Of a DNA stretch of 64,000 bases, positions 36,370-45,919 are shown piece by piece. Position 1 is the first letter of the stretch. Each line of letters starts with the position of its first letter. Position numbers and translations under genes: made by a program. The notes beneath the pieces were generated by a model, which had not been told where the DNA came from, did no database searches, and worked only from the letters and a program-made list of their open reading frames with translations. Source of the DNA: Methanolobus sp. (GTDB lineage: Archaea; Halobacteriota; Methanosarcinia; Methanosarcinales; Methanosarcinaceae); NCBI GenBank assembly GCA_029762595.1, contig JARVGJ010000009.1:19612-83611 (forward strand), in the 5' to 3' direction.

Positions 36370-37140
36370 CATAGATTTCTTACATTCAGGGCACGCTTTA
36401 CCTTTTGTGGTCTGGATAAAAGAGTGTTTTGGTGTTATGCACTTGCATATGGGGCAAAGCTCATTATTCTTGAATATTTTTTCCACAGCCTGCAAGTCGG
36501 GTTCGTAGATGTGTGTGTCCCAACCTGTGGCTATCAGTGACTCTATCTCAAATTGCAGGTTCTGTTCAAGGAACACTTTTTTAAATCCTTCTACAATTGC
36601 AGGGATATTTGCAGGGAATCCGCCAAATGCATCCCATGAGCGATACAGGATATATATCCTGACCTGTTTATCATTTAGAAGTTCAACCTTATAGGCTATC
36701 CAGCAGGGCTGGTCCTCGTATTTAGGAATGTGGACTTCATTCTCCCATAGTACGCCAACGTGTCTCCTGGATCCCGGACGGATGTTTTTCACATTGTTCT
36801 GTAATGTATTGTATGCTGTTTCTCCGTACCTGAACAACTGCTTGGCATAACAGTAATCGAATTTCCTCTTGTCATCCTCAGCAAGTGAAACGTACCAGTC
36901 CGCATATTCTTCTGTGAGTTCTTCTTTGTACTTCTTTATAAGATTCTCTCCAAAAGGTACTGCCGGGTTGACCTGTCTGTTGTTCACATCCTCTATGTGA
37001 ATAGTGGCATGGACTCGTTTTGTAATTGTCCCGTAGTCCGGTTTGTGCACCTCTCCCTTATGATATATCTCATGGATTAACTGTGACCATGCAGAAGAAA
37101 TATTTCTTGCTTTTATCAGTACTGCTTCCATGTCATTCAT
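36367..37140 (-). CDS. Thymidylate synthase-like protein with C-terminal zinc ribbon
   Basis: A 257-residue protein. The segment QPCWIAYKVELLNDKQVRIY then ILYRSWDAFGGFPANIPAI aligns with the ThyA active site (PCH...YQRSxDxFLGLPFNI). It keeps the nucleophilic Cys (here Cys146), the phosphate-binding Arg, the Asp, the Gly and the Asn that recognises uracil. The usual His after Cys is Trp. Archaeal ThyA-like proteins of this type are the presumed dTMP synthases of methanogens and use tetrahydromethanopterin-type cofactors; that is family knowledge. Residues of about 229-254 add a zinc ribbon (CPIC...CPEC). It lies 31 bp behind mtxX on the same strand. ATG 37131 is an alternative start. Confidence 0.72.
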   Translation of the reverse strand: MNDMEAVLIKARNISSAWSQLIHEIYHKGEVHKPDYGTITKRVHATIHIEDVNNRQVNPAVPFGENLIKKYKEELTEEYADWYVSLAEDDKRKFDYCYAKQLFRYGETAYNTLQNNVKNIRPGSRRHVGVLWENEVHIPKYEDQPCWIAYKVELLNDKQVRIYILYRSWDAFGGFPANIPAIVEGFKKVFLEQNLQFEIESLIATGWDTHIYEPDLQAVEKIFKNNELCPICKCITPKHSFIQTTKGKACPECKKSM

Positions 37141-37171
37141 TCCCTGTCTTTATATTCCTGCATTTATATTG

Positions 37172-38029
37172 TTATTCATCTATAACTTTTTTTGTCCCTT
37201 GTTTTCCAACCAATGCACTTGCCAGCATTATTGCCTTGGTATAATGCCCGCCAACCCTGGAAGTATCAACAAAGACATAATCATCCATTAATATGGGTGC
37301 TCCCAACCCGTCTCCTCCGCCGAGGAAGACCAGTGTCCTGAATATAAGGTTGCCCGAGATACCATCTGGTGCGAGTATGAAATTTGCTTCCTTAATTGCA
37401 TCCTCGATAAGGATCGTGTAGTGCTTAGCATCTATGCCTTGCTCTTTTATCCTGTTGACAATGAAATCCCCTTCAGCAAGTGTCTGATCAACACGGGGAT
37501 TGCGCCCCAGATCTCCGATCCTTCCTCCGGAAAGGACTCCTACTGCAGGTTCGATGTCAAACCTGCGTATATATTCGACTCCAAGCTTTATGAACTCGAT
37601 CTTGTCTGCAAGTTCGTTTCCTTCGTCTATGCCCACGGGCGCAATGAAGAAAGGTATCCCTTCATCTGTCTGCAATAAAGCGATCCTGTGCAGTTTTTCC
37701 TGGTTCAGTATCTTCTTCAGATGTGTCAGGGTCTGTGAGGCCCCTGCGGTTCCTCTTACTGCGGCATCGATATATCCGGACCTCAAAAGGTCACCCAGGG
37801 TCCTTTCCGGTTCATTGGTCCCGACAATCTCCAGTTCTGTTCCGATATCTTCTATTTCCTTCTTATTTCCAACAAGTAGCACATGTGCGTATCCTGCTTC
37901 ATGTGCATCTGAGGCACTTTTAAGCATCTTAAGGTTGGGATTGCGTACTCCTATGGCCACTCTTGCCCTGTTCTTCAATGCCCTTTTCTCTATGAGGCCA
38001 AGGAGGTTCTCTGTACTTTTTGTTCCCAT
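37172..38029 (-). CDS. mtxX: Methanogenesis marker protein 4, MtxX
   Basis: Phosphotransacetylase-fold protein (PTA/PTB-like) found in methanogens and annotated as methyltransferase-related MtxX or methanogenesis marker 4. Visible segments are [56 protein letters not shown], and [12 protein letters not shown]. The start at 38029 ([16 protein letters not shown]) has GGTAGGGAT upstream; a start at 38080 would add 17 residues and crowd the divergent rfcL promoter. Biochemical function is not established. It heads a two-gene unit with the ThyA-like gene. Confidence 0.88.
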   Translation of the reverse strand: MGTKSTENLLGLIEKRALKNRARVAIGVRNPNLKMLKSASDAHEAGYAHVLLVGNKKEIEDIGTELEIVGTNEPERTLGDLLRSGYIDAAVRGTAGASQTLTHLKKILNQEKLHRIALLQTDEGIPFFIAPVGIDEGNELADKIEFIKLGVEYIRRFDIEPAVGVLSGGRIGDLGRNPRVDQTLAEGDFIVNRIKEQGIDAKHYTILIEDAIKEANFILAPDGISGNLIFRTLVFLGGGDGLGAPILMDDYVFVDTSRVGGHYTKAIMLASALVGKQGTKKVIDE

Positions 38030-38115
38030 TGCAAAATCCCTACCATTAATAATATCAATCAGAACAACAAAGTTGTGCAAACATTAATTACTTTTCCTGA
38101 ATATTAGGTAGTAAC

Positions 38116-39606
38116 ATGACTGTGCAGATGGAATGGGCAGAAAAATACAGGCCAAATACCCTGAAAGATATTGTGGGTCATAAAAAAGTAATAGATGATC
38201 TTCGTAACTGGAGTGAACAATGGTTATATGGCACTCCTGAAATGAAGGCTGTGCTGTTTTATGGGCAACCGGGTATCGGCAAGACTTCTTCTGCTTACGC
38301 ACTTGCAAATGACATGGGATGGGAAGTGATCGAGCTCAATGCCAGTGATCAGAGGACAGCAGGTATTATCGGGAAAGTGGCAGGCTCAGCCTCAAGGATG
38401 CAGACACTAGCTGCGAACTCGGCAAAAAGGCTTATTATACTTGATGAGGCGGATAATCTTCACGGAAACAGTGACCGTGGAGGGTCACGTGCAATAATTG
38501 ACATAGTCAAAAATACAAGTCAGCCTATTGTACTGATTGCGAATGATCTTTATGGTCTGTCTTCTTCATTGCGTTCTTTATGCCTTGGGCTTAAGTTCGG
38601 TTCTTTACAGTCCCGCTCAATGGTTCCGGCCCTGAAGGATATTGCACATAAGGAAGGTCTGGTGTGCAGACCAGGGGTTATTGAGAAGATAGTAGAGAGC
38701 TCAGATGGTGATTTCAGAAGTGCTGTCAATGATCTGCAGGCAGTTTCCCTGGGTCGCACAGAAATTGGCATAGAGGACATTTCCACATCCCAGCGAGATA
38801 ATAAAGAGAGCATATTCAAAGTCATTGGCAGGATATTCCATGGCAAGGATGTCGCTTCTGCATTGGAGGCCACATATGGTCTTGATGAAACTCCGGAAGA
38901 CCTCATTCACTGGGTGGATGAGAACCTGCCTTACCAATATACTGGCAAAGGAGAGGAAGCACTTACTGATGATATTATTAGTGCCTACTCATATCTCTCA
39001 AGGGCTGATCGTTTTCTGGGAAGAGTTCGCAGGCGTCAGAATTATCGTATGTGGCGCTATGCAGGTATGCTTATGACCGGAGGTACGGTTGTTTCCAAAT
39101 CTCGTGTACGTGGTGGATTTGTTAAATTCCAGCCACCTTCGCTCTGGCGCAAGATGGGGCAGATGCGTGCTAAAAGGGCCATGAGGGACAATATAGCTGT
39201 GAAGATCGGAACTCATTGTAATGAATCAATGCGTTATTCCCGCCTTGAGCTTGCAGGGCTCTATTCCCGGCTTTTGCAAACAGATGATTATGCGCCTGCA
39301 GTTGTGACTACCCTTGGTCTTGACATGGATGAACTGCTCTATATGGCTGGTGCAAAGAAAGTCACAAAAAAGCTTCAGGCGGTTTATGATGAAGCTCAAA
39401 AACAAATTCCGTCCATTGCTACTTCGGATGAGCCTTTGTTCTTTGTGGAAAAGAAGGCTCCTAAAAAAGATCCTTCTCAACTTAGCCTGAACAAATTACG
39501 AATTTCGGACAAAGAGGGTATCAACTCTGCCGAAATTACTGCTACTGGCCAAGCTTCTAAAAAGGATCCGGTGAAAAAGCCACAAAAGACATTATTTGAT
39601 TTTTAG
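38116..39606 (+). CDS. rfcL: Replication factor C large subunit
   Basis: Clamp-loader large subunit of 496 residues that, with RfcS, loads PCNA. It has EKYRPNTLKDIVGHKKV at the start, Walker A YGQPGIGKTSS (49-59), Walker B LIILDEADN, and the box with SLRSLCLGLKFGSL where RfcS would have SRC. A lysine-rich linker leads to a C-terminal PIP box (QKTLFDF, residues 490-496) for PCNA binding. The ATG is preceded by AGGTAG. It is divergent from mtxX and upstream of the top6 operon, giving a small DNA-replication/topology neighbourhood. Confidence 0.96.
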   Translation: MTVQMEWAEKYRPNTLKDIVGHKKVIDDLRNWSEQWLYGTPEMKAVLFYGQPGIGKTSSAYALANDMGWEVIELNASDQRTAGIIGKVAGSASRMQTLAANSAKRLIILDEADNLHGNSDRGGSRAIIDIVKNTSQPIVLIANDLYGLSSSLRSLCLGLKFGSLQSRSMVPALKDIAHKEGLVCRPGVIEKIVESSDGDFRSAVNDLQAVSLGRTEIGIEDISTSQRDNKESIFKVIGRIFHGKDVASALEATYGLDETPEDLIHWVDENLPYQYTGKGEEALTDDIISAYSYLSRADRFLGRVRRRQNYRMWRYAGMLMTGGTVVSKSRVRGGFVKFQPPSLWRKMGQMRAKRAMRDNIAVKIGTHCNESMRYSRLELAGLYSRLLQTDDYAPAVVTTLGLDMDELLYMAGAKKVTKKLQAVYDEAQKQIPSIATSDEPLFFVEKKAPKKDPSQLSLNKLRISDKEGINSAEITATGQASKKDPVKKPQKTLFDF

Positions 39607-39838
39607 ATGGCTTTTGCTGTCTCATTATGTTATGATTTTTGTCTGAATTTTATCAGAGTTTTAAAAAGCCATTTCATTTCTTATTGCAGAGAAAGTTCAG
39701 TACTTGCGTATTATCAGATGGGGCTCTTATTAGCATAAATAGGAGCATGCACATGAAATAACGAAATCATCTTTAAACCAGTGATAATTTGACAAAGATC
39801 TTTCCTCACTTGTAAATCCAACATAAATGGAGTGGAGT

Positions 39839-39908
39839 ATGAGCGGGTTGGGGAGTGGGGGTTATTGTCAAAAAGAGGATAACCCGCTCATCTAATCCAT
39901 AAATGGAT
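39839..39908 (+). ncRNA. Strong hairpin in the rfcL-top6 gap: candidate structured RNA or terminator
   Basis: The 480-bp gap 39607-40088 has no gene. It contains a perfect 11-bp stem, ATGAGCGGGTT (39839-39849) with AACCCGCTCAT (39881-39891), closing a 31-nt loop that starts with a G-rich stretch (GGGGAGTGGGGG). A second perfect small hairpin, ATCCAT-AA-ATGGAT, follows at 39895-39908. The GC content of this patch is well above its surroundings. It is 230 bp past rfcL, too far for a simple terminator. No known RNA family recognised. Confidence 0.4.
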
Positions 39909-40088
39909 ACTATGATATATAAATGTATTGCTCATCCTCATCATTATAATGAGGCGATTATGACTATGTGTCTTTTGATGCTGATTTTGAAATATATTTT
40001 ATGATATGATTATCTGATATGGTTCTTTCCATCCCAAACATCGAAAACTGCTAAATACCTTGTGTCACACTTTCAGTGTAGTGATAAA

Positions 40089-40322
40089 ATGGTAATAGGG
40101 GTAACTATGGTAAACGTGCTGCCAGGCAGCGAAAGGCCAGCTTTCAATGAACTCCAAAAGATCGAAGGAATAAAAGATATATACCATGTTTTTGGAGAAT
40201 ATGACTTCGTTGTGATAATAGAGGTCGATGACCTTGGAAGTCTCAATAGTATTGTGGATCTGATACGTGAGACTAACTCTGTCACTGCAACCCAAACAAT
40301 TGTAGGCGCAGAGTTGAAATGA
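40089..40322 (+). CDS. Stand-alone Lrp/AsnC ligand-binding (RAM) domain protein
   Basis: A 77-residue protein equal to one RAM domain: VIGVTMVNVLPGSERPAFNE, GIKDIYHVFGEYDFVVIIEV, then RETNSVTATQTIVG. There is no DNA-binding helix. Such single RAM proteins form ring-like oligomers and may sense amino acids or act with full-length Lrp proteins. The ATG at 40089 has GTGAT upstream; ATG 40107 with AGGGGT is an alternative. It precedes top6B by 87 bp on the same strand. Confidence 0.85.
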   Translation: MVIGVTMVNVLPGSERPAFNELQKIEGIKDIYHVFGEYDFVVIIEVDDLGSLNSIVDLIRETNSVTATQTIVGAELK

Positions 40323-40409
40323 CACCGGAAAAAACATTTTTATATATTCTGAGTTATTATTTTCTGGTCACGCAGATAATTAATAATAACGGACAAGGAA
40401 GATAATCTT

Positions 40410-42272
40410 ATGGATAATCCGATTGCAGAAGAGCTTGCCAAGAACCAAAAATCAATAAGTGTTGCGGAGTTCTTTGAAAAGAACAGGCAGATACTGGGAT
40501 TTGACTCTGCTCCCAGAAGCCTTATCACAACTGTTAAAGAAGCAGTTGATAACTCCCTTGATGCCTGCGAGGAGTCAGAGATACTCCCTGACATATTCCT
40601 GCAGATAGACAGGTCAGGTAAGGACAATGTGGTTGTAATTGTGGAGGATAACGGACCTGGGATCGTCAAGGAGCAGATCCCAAAGGTCTTTGCAAAACTC
40701 CTTTACGGCTCACGTTTCCATGCGCTCAAACAAAGCCGTGGACAACAGGGTATAGGTATATCTGCATCTGTACTGTACTCCCAGCTTACATCGGGGCATC
40801 ATACCAGGATCATATCCAAGATCGGTCATGGTAAGCCTGCACACTATTACGAACTGATGATCAATACCAGCACCAATGATCCCGAGATACTCAAGGACGA
40901 TGTCGTTGACTGGGACCGTCCGCATGGCACACGCATTGAAATGGAAATGGAAGCTTCCTATGTAAAGGGGAGGAGGCAATCTATCTACGAATATCTTAAG
41001 GCAACTGCTATAGTAAATCCTCACGCAAGGATTACCCTGATAGAGCCTGATGGCAATGAAGTGGTCTTTGAAAGGGCAACGGACAAACTTCCTGTTCCTG
41101 CAAAGGAGATATTGCCGCACCCGCATGGGATAGAGCTTGGTACTCTCATGAAAATGCTAAGATACACCGAAAGGCAGAAGTTATCTCCTTTTTTACGTTA
41201 TTCCTTTTCCAAGATAGGGCATCTTGCCGCTGAAGAGATCTGCAAGGCAGCAGGACTTGATCCTGAACTGGATCCGCATGAGATGACAAGGGATCAGTCA
41301 AAAAAACTTCTCGAAGCATTCAATAAAGTAAAAATAATGTCTCCGCCCACTGATTGTCTTTCTCCTATAGGTGAGGATCTTATCTATAAAGGGCTTGAAA
41401 AGGAGGTAAATGTCGATTTCATAGCTACTACCACCAGGAGCCCATCTGTTTTTTCAGGAAACCCTTTCATAATCGAGGTGGGTATAGCATATGGCGGTGA
41501 GTTGCAAAAGGATGATCGTGTTGAAATAATGCGTTTTGCCAACAGGGTCCCACTGCTGTATCAACAGGGTGGCTGTGTGATCACTCATGCTATTGAATCC
41601 GTTAAATGGAAGCAATATGGATTGAATCAGCCAGGCGGAGGATTGCCCACAGGTCCGGTTGTCATCCTTGTACACGTAGCTTCGACAAACGTTCCTTTCA
41701 CTTCAGAATCCAAGGATGCGGTTGCTGATATACCTGAAATAAAAGATGAAGTGGAGCTGGCCATAAAAGAAGTTGCCAGGAAAATGAACAGGTATCTTAA
41801 CAAACGTGACAGTCTCAAGAAGAGGCGTGAAAAAGAAATCATAATCACAAAGGTTCTCCCAAAAATGGCTAAAAAACTGGCTGAGACGCTGGATCGTGAA
41901 GTCCCTGACATAAACCCGGTAGTTGCAAAGATAATGGGTAATCTCCTTGTAAGCAGAATGGTCGAATCCAGCGGTAACGGTGGTGTGAACATATCCGTAA
42001 GTGTCAAGAACTTCTCCGGTAAAAAACAGGACTTTAAGATACATGATATGGTCCCTTTCGAAATACAGGATGCAGTACCAGAACCAAAGGTCATCAGTAT
42101 GGGCAATGATTTTGATTACATTTGGAATCTCAGTGTTTCTCCTGGTTCTTCAAAGGTAGTTCGGTATTCTGTTGCATCTCTGGACGATACGGAAGTAGCA
42201 AAGCTGCCGGCTCTTATAGTAGAAGGTCTTGAAGAAGAGCTTGTTACCGGTGCAAAGGCAATAAAGGGGTGA
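40410..42272 (+). CDS. top6B: DNA topoisomerase VI subunit B
   Basis: ATPase subunit (GHKL family) of archaeal type IIB topoisomerase, 620 residues. It has [16 protein letters not shown] (Bergerat N-box), [11 protein letters not shown] (G1), [10 protein letters not shown] (G2), the central H2TH region, and the transducer domain with the switch lysine region [20 protein letters not shown]. It works with Top6A to pass one duplex through another. The Top6A ATG lies 7 bp after its stop, so the two are cotranslated. Confidence 0.97.
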   Translation: MDNPIAEELAKNQKSISVAEFFEKNRQILGFDSAPRSLITTVKEAVDNSLDACEESEILPDIFLQIDRSGKDNVVVIVEDNGPGIVKEQIPKVFAKLLYGSRFHALKQSRGQQGIGISASVLYSQLTSGHHTRIISKIGHGKPAHYYELMINTSTNDPEILKDDVVDWDRPHGTRIEMEMEASYVKGRRQSIYEYLKATAIVNPHARITLIEPDGNEVVFERATDKLPVPAKEILPHPHGIELGTLMKMLRYTERQKLSPFLRYSFSKIGHLAAEEICKAAGLDPELDPHEMTRDQSKKLLEAFNKVKIMSPPTDCLSPIGEDLIYKGLEKEVNVDFIATTTRSPSVFSGNPFIIEVGIAYGGELQKDDRVEIMRFANRVPLLYQQGGCVITHAIESVKWKQYGLNQPGGGLPTGPVVILVHVASTNVPFTSESKDAVADIPEIKDEVELAIKEVARKMNRYLNKRDSLKKRREKEIIITKVLPKMAKKLAETLDREVPDINPVVAKIMGNLLVSRMVESSGNGGVNISVSVKNFSGKKQDFKIHDMVPFEIQDAVPEPKVISMGNDFDYIWNLSVSPGSSKVVRYSVASLDDTEVAKLPALIVEGLEEELVTGAKAIKG

Positions 42273-42278
42273 TTATGA

Positions 42279-43388
42279 ATGGCAGAACATATTTCTAATC
42301 AGAGAAAGGAACATGATGGGATTGCAAGCAACCGTTTACTGGGTCTTGCCGGCGATATTTATGATCAGTTTATCGATGAGGTAGTGCCAAATGTTTTCCT
42401 TCCAAGCCGTACAAAAGCCAATATCGAATATTCTGAGGATAGTGATGTCTGGGTATACGGGGACAGGGAAACGGAGAGAAGTGCCAAGACGGTAAAAGGT
42501 GCTTTTCAGCTGTTGAAAACTTCCCATGTTATCGATTTCCTCATAAAGAACCATCTTGGACAGAACAGAGGTTCCACATTAAGGGAATTGTATTATATCT
42601 CGGAGAACTGGGACATAGCCAAGTTCCGGGAACAGCCTGAAAGTGACAGGTTGATAGAGGACCTGGAGATTATCTCGGGTCTGCAAAGGGAATATTTCCA
42701 TATGCGTCCGGAAGAAGATGGTGCGACCATGTTCGGCCCGGTACGCCTGCGTGAGGAAACAAAAAGGGGGGATCGTGTTATCCACTGTCAGGAAGACATA
42801 GGTGAGAGCGGTTACCAGATCCCTTTTAACGTGGAGAATATCAAGTTTTTGGAATCTGATGCCAAATTTATAATTGCCATTGAGACTGGTGGTATGTATG
42901 CCAGGCTCATTGAGAATGGTTTTGATGATAAGAATGATGCCATACTTGTACACCTTAAGGGCCAGCCCGCACGTTCCACTCGTCGCATCATCAAAAGGAT
43001 GAATGAAGAGCTGAATCTGCCTGTGGTGGTGTTCACTGATGGCGATCCATGGTCATATCGTATCTTTGCTTCAGTAGCTTACGGGGCAATAAAAAGTGCT
43101 CACCTCTCAGAGTACATGGCAACTCCCGGTGCTCAGTTTGTTGGTGTGCAACCTTCCGATATCGTGGAGTATGAACTATCCACTGACAAATTGACAGATA
43201 AGGATGTGGCCGCCCTGAGGAGTGAACTTACAGATCCACGATTTGAAAGTGACTACTGGAAAGAACAGATCAGCCTCCAGCTTGAGATCAATAAAAAGGC
43301 TGAACAGCAGGCTTTTGCAGGCAAGGGTCTTGACTTTGTTACGGATAAATACCTTCCTGAACGTCTGACCGAACTGGGAATACTTTGA
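42279..43388 (+). CDS. top6A: DNA topoisomerase VI subunit A (Spo11-like)
   Basis: DNA-cleaving subunit of 369 residues. The catalytic tyrosine is in [14 protein letters not shown] (Tyr105/Tyr106) in the winged-helix CAP domain. The Toprim fold follows with [13 protein letters not shown] and the metal-binding [14 protein letters not shown], and LTDPRFES closes a conserved C-terminal part. Homologous to eukaryotic Spo11. Second gene of the top6BA operon. Confidence 0.97.
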   Translation: MAEHISNQRKEHDGIASNRLLGLAGDIYDQFIDEVVPNVFLPSRTKANIEYSEDSDVWVYGDRETERSAKTVKGAFQLLKTSHVIDFLIKNHLGQNRGSTLRELYYISENWDIAKFREQPESDRLIEDLEIISGLQREYFHMRPEEDGATMFGPVRLREETKRGDRVIHCQEDIGESGYQIPFNVENIKFLESDAKFIIAIETGGMYARLIENGFDDKNDAILVHLKGQPARSTRRIIKRMNEELNLPVVVFTDGDPWSYRIFASVAYGAIKSAHLSEYMATPGAQFVGVQPSDIVEYELSTDKLTDKDVAALRSELTDPRFESDYWKEQISLQLEINKKAEQQAFAGKGLDFVTDKYLPERLTELGIL

Positions 43389-43425
43389 TGCTGGACCTAT
43401 GGTCCTATTTTTTTCCTTGCCATCT

Positions 43426-44133
43426 TTATGTTTTCACTTTATCAGGCCTGAAATTCCTGCATATTGCGTTGGATGCTACAGCCATCGCTTTTGTTTCCTG
43501 GTGATGGCATACGTTATCTTTCTGGAACCAACATGATCTGCATGAATATACCTTTTGGGCAAGATTGTCCTGTATAAGTTTTTCTTTGATGATGTCTTCC
43601 CCAAATCCCTTCTGGTATTTTATGTCCCTGAGATTGCACTTCATTGAATGTGCCAGGAGTGTGCTCACCGCAGGTGGTTCCCAACGCTCATATATCTGGT
43701 TCACAGCAAGGTCCTTTGCAGGTAAATATGTTGTTATCCTTGTCTTTTCATCTGTTTTATACTCGATGATGGCATTTAGTTTTTCAATATGTTCTTTGAT
43801 CTTAATATTATCAGGTTGCACTTTCAATGCCTTGTTCATGAAATTCAGTGCAGCTTCATATCTTCCGATTTCCTTCAGTGCCAGACTTTTGTTATATAAT
43901 GCGGGAAATGATCCTGATATACTATATTGGGCCAGTATCCTGTCATAACATTGGATGGCTTCCCTGAATTTTCCTTCTATATGAAGAAGCATTCCTTTGT
44001 TATTCAAAGCTGTAGTGTTATAGGGGTTAAGCTCAAGTGCAAGGTCAAGATAATGCATCTTCATGCACGGTTCTTTTTCAGCGAGGGCCTTTTCAGTCCA
44101 TTCTACTGACACCTGGGACTTGTTTTTTTGCAT
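43426..44133 (-). CDS. TPR-repeat protein with C-terminal cysteine cluster
   Basis: A 235-residue protein. Three tetratricopeptide repeats cover about 20-125 (LALELNPYNTTALNNKGMLL, KFREAIQCYDRIL, ALYNKSLALKEIGRYEAALN). The C-terminal 40 residues have CRSCWFQKDNVCHH...CRNF, a likely metal-binding module with four Cys and two His. The combination suggests a scaffold with a zinc or Fe-S end, function unknown. Convergent with top6A, and 53 bp or more from cutA-like downstream gene order on the same strand. Confidence 0.8.
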   Translation of the reverse strand: MQKNKSQVSVEWTEKALAEKEPCMKMHYLDLALELNPYNTTALNNKGMLLHIEGKFREAIQCYDRILAQYSISGSFPALYNKSLALKEIGRYEAALNFMNKALKVQPDNIKIKEHIEKLNAIIEYKTDEKTRITTYLPAKDLAVNQIYERWEPPAVSTLLAHSMKCNLRDIKYQKGFGEDIIKEKLIQDNLAQKVYSCRSCWFQKDNVCHHQETKAMAVASNAICRNFRPDKVKT

Positions 44134-44186
44134 AAGGCCGTTTTATTCCTTTAACTCTATATTATCTTTCTCTTCTGATAGTGTGT

Positions 44187-44504
44187 CTATTTAGGTTCTA
44201 TTCCAACAGACCGGGCTATCCACTCCAGGTATTCTTTTTCTCCCTCTATCTTCCATGCTATAATTGCAGGAAGTTCATAGCTGTGCATGATCCTGATATG
44301 TTCTGTGACCTGGTCGACCTTGCAGCTTGTTGTCTTTATAGAGAGTGCAACTTCTTTGTCGTATTGCACTTTCCCTTCCCACATGTACAGCGAGTCAATC
44401 GGGTGCATATTGATGCAGGCAGCAAGCTTATGCTCAATAAGAGAACTGGCTATTCTTTTTGCTTCTCCTTCATTTTCTGTTGTTGTATAGACTATGGAGA
44501 TCAT
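44187..44504 (-). CDS. cutA: Divalent-cation tolerance protein CutA
   Basis: CutA1 family trimeric ferredoxin-fold protein of 105 residues: IVYTTTENEGEAKRIASSLI, KLAACINMHPIDSLYMWEGK, then HSYELPAIIAWKIEG with the conserved YE.P. Linked to copper tolerance in bacteria, but the archaeal role is not settled. No metal transporter is adjacent. Confidence 0.93.
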   Translation of the reverse strand: MISIVYTTTENEGEAKRIASSLIEHKLAACINMHPIDSLYMWEGKVQYDKEVALSIKTTSCKVDQVTEHIRIMHSYELPAIIAWKIEGEKEYLEWIARSVGIEPK

Positions 44505-44599
44505 TTCTTATCACTTCCTGTTTCATTAAAAATGGTTATATAATCTAAGTAGCCATATTTTATAGATGATCTGCAATAATTCTGATGATGGTATTATCG

Positions 44600-45127
44600 A
44601 TGGTTTATAATAATTCTAATGATGGGGTAATTTATCGTGAGGTCCAGCGATTCACTCAGGTATGGCTCTGGGCATTGATCCTTTTGCCAGCAGTGATGGC
44701 ATGGCATGGTGCGGCCGAACAACTGGTCTACGGCCGTCCATATGGCAATAATCCCGCACCTGATCAGTGGATGCTTGCAATATGGGTGGTATTTGGTATC
44801 CTTTTCCCTCTTTTTATGTTTTCTTTGCGTCTTATCGTAGAGGTAAGGAACGAGGGTATCTATGTAAAATTCTTCCCCTTACATCTTTCATTTAAACACT
44901 ATTCCTTTGAAAGCCTTCTTGAATACAATGTCATTACCTACCGTCCTCTTCGGGATTATGGTGGCTGGGGTATAAGGTACGGTTCAAGGGGGAAGGCCTA
45001 TAATGTAAGTGGAAATCGTGGTGTGATACTTGGGTTCAGGGATGGAGGACGTCTCCTGCTGGGATCCCGGAAGCCCGATGTTTTAAAAACAGCCATCGAT
45101 CAGGGTAGAAATCGGAAGTTGAGCTGA
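44600..45127 (+). CDS. DUF6141-like membrane protein
   Basis: A 175-residue protein with two membrane helices (about 15-40 and 63-85), followed by a soluble domain rich in aromatic and Gly residues: YVKFFPLHLSFKHYSFE, YGGWGIRYGSRGKAYNVSGN, and GVILGFRDGGRLLLGSRKP. The last part resembles a PH-like fold (bPH) sitting behind two helices, as in DUF6141. Function unknown. Start is uncertain: ATG 44585 adds five residues. Its last codons lie in a duplicated 23-bp sequence. Confidence 0.75.
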   Translation: MVYNNSNDGVIYREVQRFTQVWLWALILLPAVMAWHGAAEQLVYGRPYGNNPAPDQWMLAIWVVFGILFPLFMFSLRLIVEVRNEGIYVKFFPLHLSFKHYSFESLLEYNVITYRPLRDYGGWGIRYGSRGKAYNVSGNRGVILGFRDGGRLLLGSRKPDVLKTAIDQGRNRKLS

Positions 45128-45161
45128 TCTGTAAATCCAAGTTGGGCTGATCTGTGAATCC
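45116..45161 (+). repeat. Tandem 23-bp duplication across a stop codon
   Basis: Two adjacent 23-bp units at 45116-45138 and 45139-45161, starting AAGTTG and ending AATCC, differing at two positions. The first unit contains the last codons and the TGA stop of the DUF6141-like gene; the second is in the 3' flank. Looks like a recent slippage duplication without effect on the protein. Confidence 0.8.
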
Positions 45162-45537
45162 TGTAGTTTAGCTGCATGATATTCTCCTTTGTACATTTTC
45201 CTACCTTGAACAAGGCACGTATGTACCAATCATACGCTTCATACAATGAATAATACATTTCATACCAGATCGGTCCAATGCTCTTATTCTTATACTTCTT
45301 ACATCTGATTATCTGTTTCTATCAGTTTCATACAACAGTTCACATTTTTCCATAACTGATGTATTTTTGTTCATCTATCTGTTTAACCTCTGCCTGTTCA
45401 CATTGTTTGCTATTTCAAATTTGAAATATACAACAGACAGTATTCTTTTTCATATATACACTGAAATAACTGGAACTTATGGCATTCGAACTCACGGTAT
45501 GCATTTGATTTTTATGGTATGTGGTCAGTTTATATCC
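45162..45537 (+). promoter_or_regulatory. Gene-free gap with a perfect 18-bp palindrome
   Basis: No gene in this 376-bp AT-rich gap; an in-frame extension of the next ORF up to 45367 has unlikely composition for a protein. At 45411-45428 there is a perfect 18-bp palindrome, TATTTCAAATTTGAAATA, about 110 bp before the ATG at 45538. It is a candidate operator or an unusually stable hairpin. Several ATACT/CATAC-type repeats lie upstream without clear order. Confidence 0.45.
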
Positions 45538-45846
45538 ATGGATAATAAGCTTACAGAACTTAAAGACAATGATCTTGAGCAATATGCACAGGGAATCTCA
45601 AAAAAAGAGGTCATTGATATTTTTCTTGCCTATGATATCCACTTCATCAGGTACTTTGGTTCTGATCTTTTCTATGTTGAAATGCTTGATGGGGAACCGC
45701 TTGTACCTGTACATCCCGGGAGCAGCTACCCGCCTGGTATAGAGGGACTTTTTGACCTGATGGCCCGGGAAAGGATCAATATGTTAAAGTATGTGGATGA
45801 AAAAATGATGAAGTCCTGTTTCCCGGTGGACGGCACCATTCTGTGA
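45538..45846 (+). CDS. Hypothetical protein, 102 residues
   Basis: Soluble, acidic protein I do not recognise: KLTELKDNDLEQYAQGISKK, VIDIFLAYDIHFIRYFGSD, EPLVPVHPGSSYPPGIEG. No membrane segment or cysteine motif. The ATG at 45538 is chosen because the upstream extension is hydrophobic and unlike the rest. A second small hypothetical gene follows 73 bp downstream on the same strand. Confidence 0.6.
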   Translation: MDNKLTELKDNDLEQYAQGISKKEVIDIFLAYDIHFIRYFGSDLFYVEMLDGEPLVPVHPGSSYPPGIEGLFDLMARERINMLKYVDEKMMKSCFPVDGTIL

Positions 45847-45919
45847 GCATTTTTACCAAAGCATATATGGAAATAGTTTTTTATATATGTGGATTCTTTT
45901 AAAATACGGAGAAGTGGGC

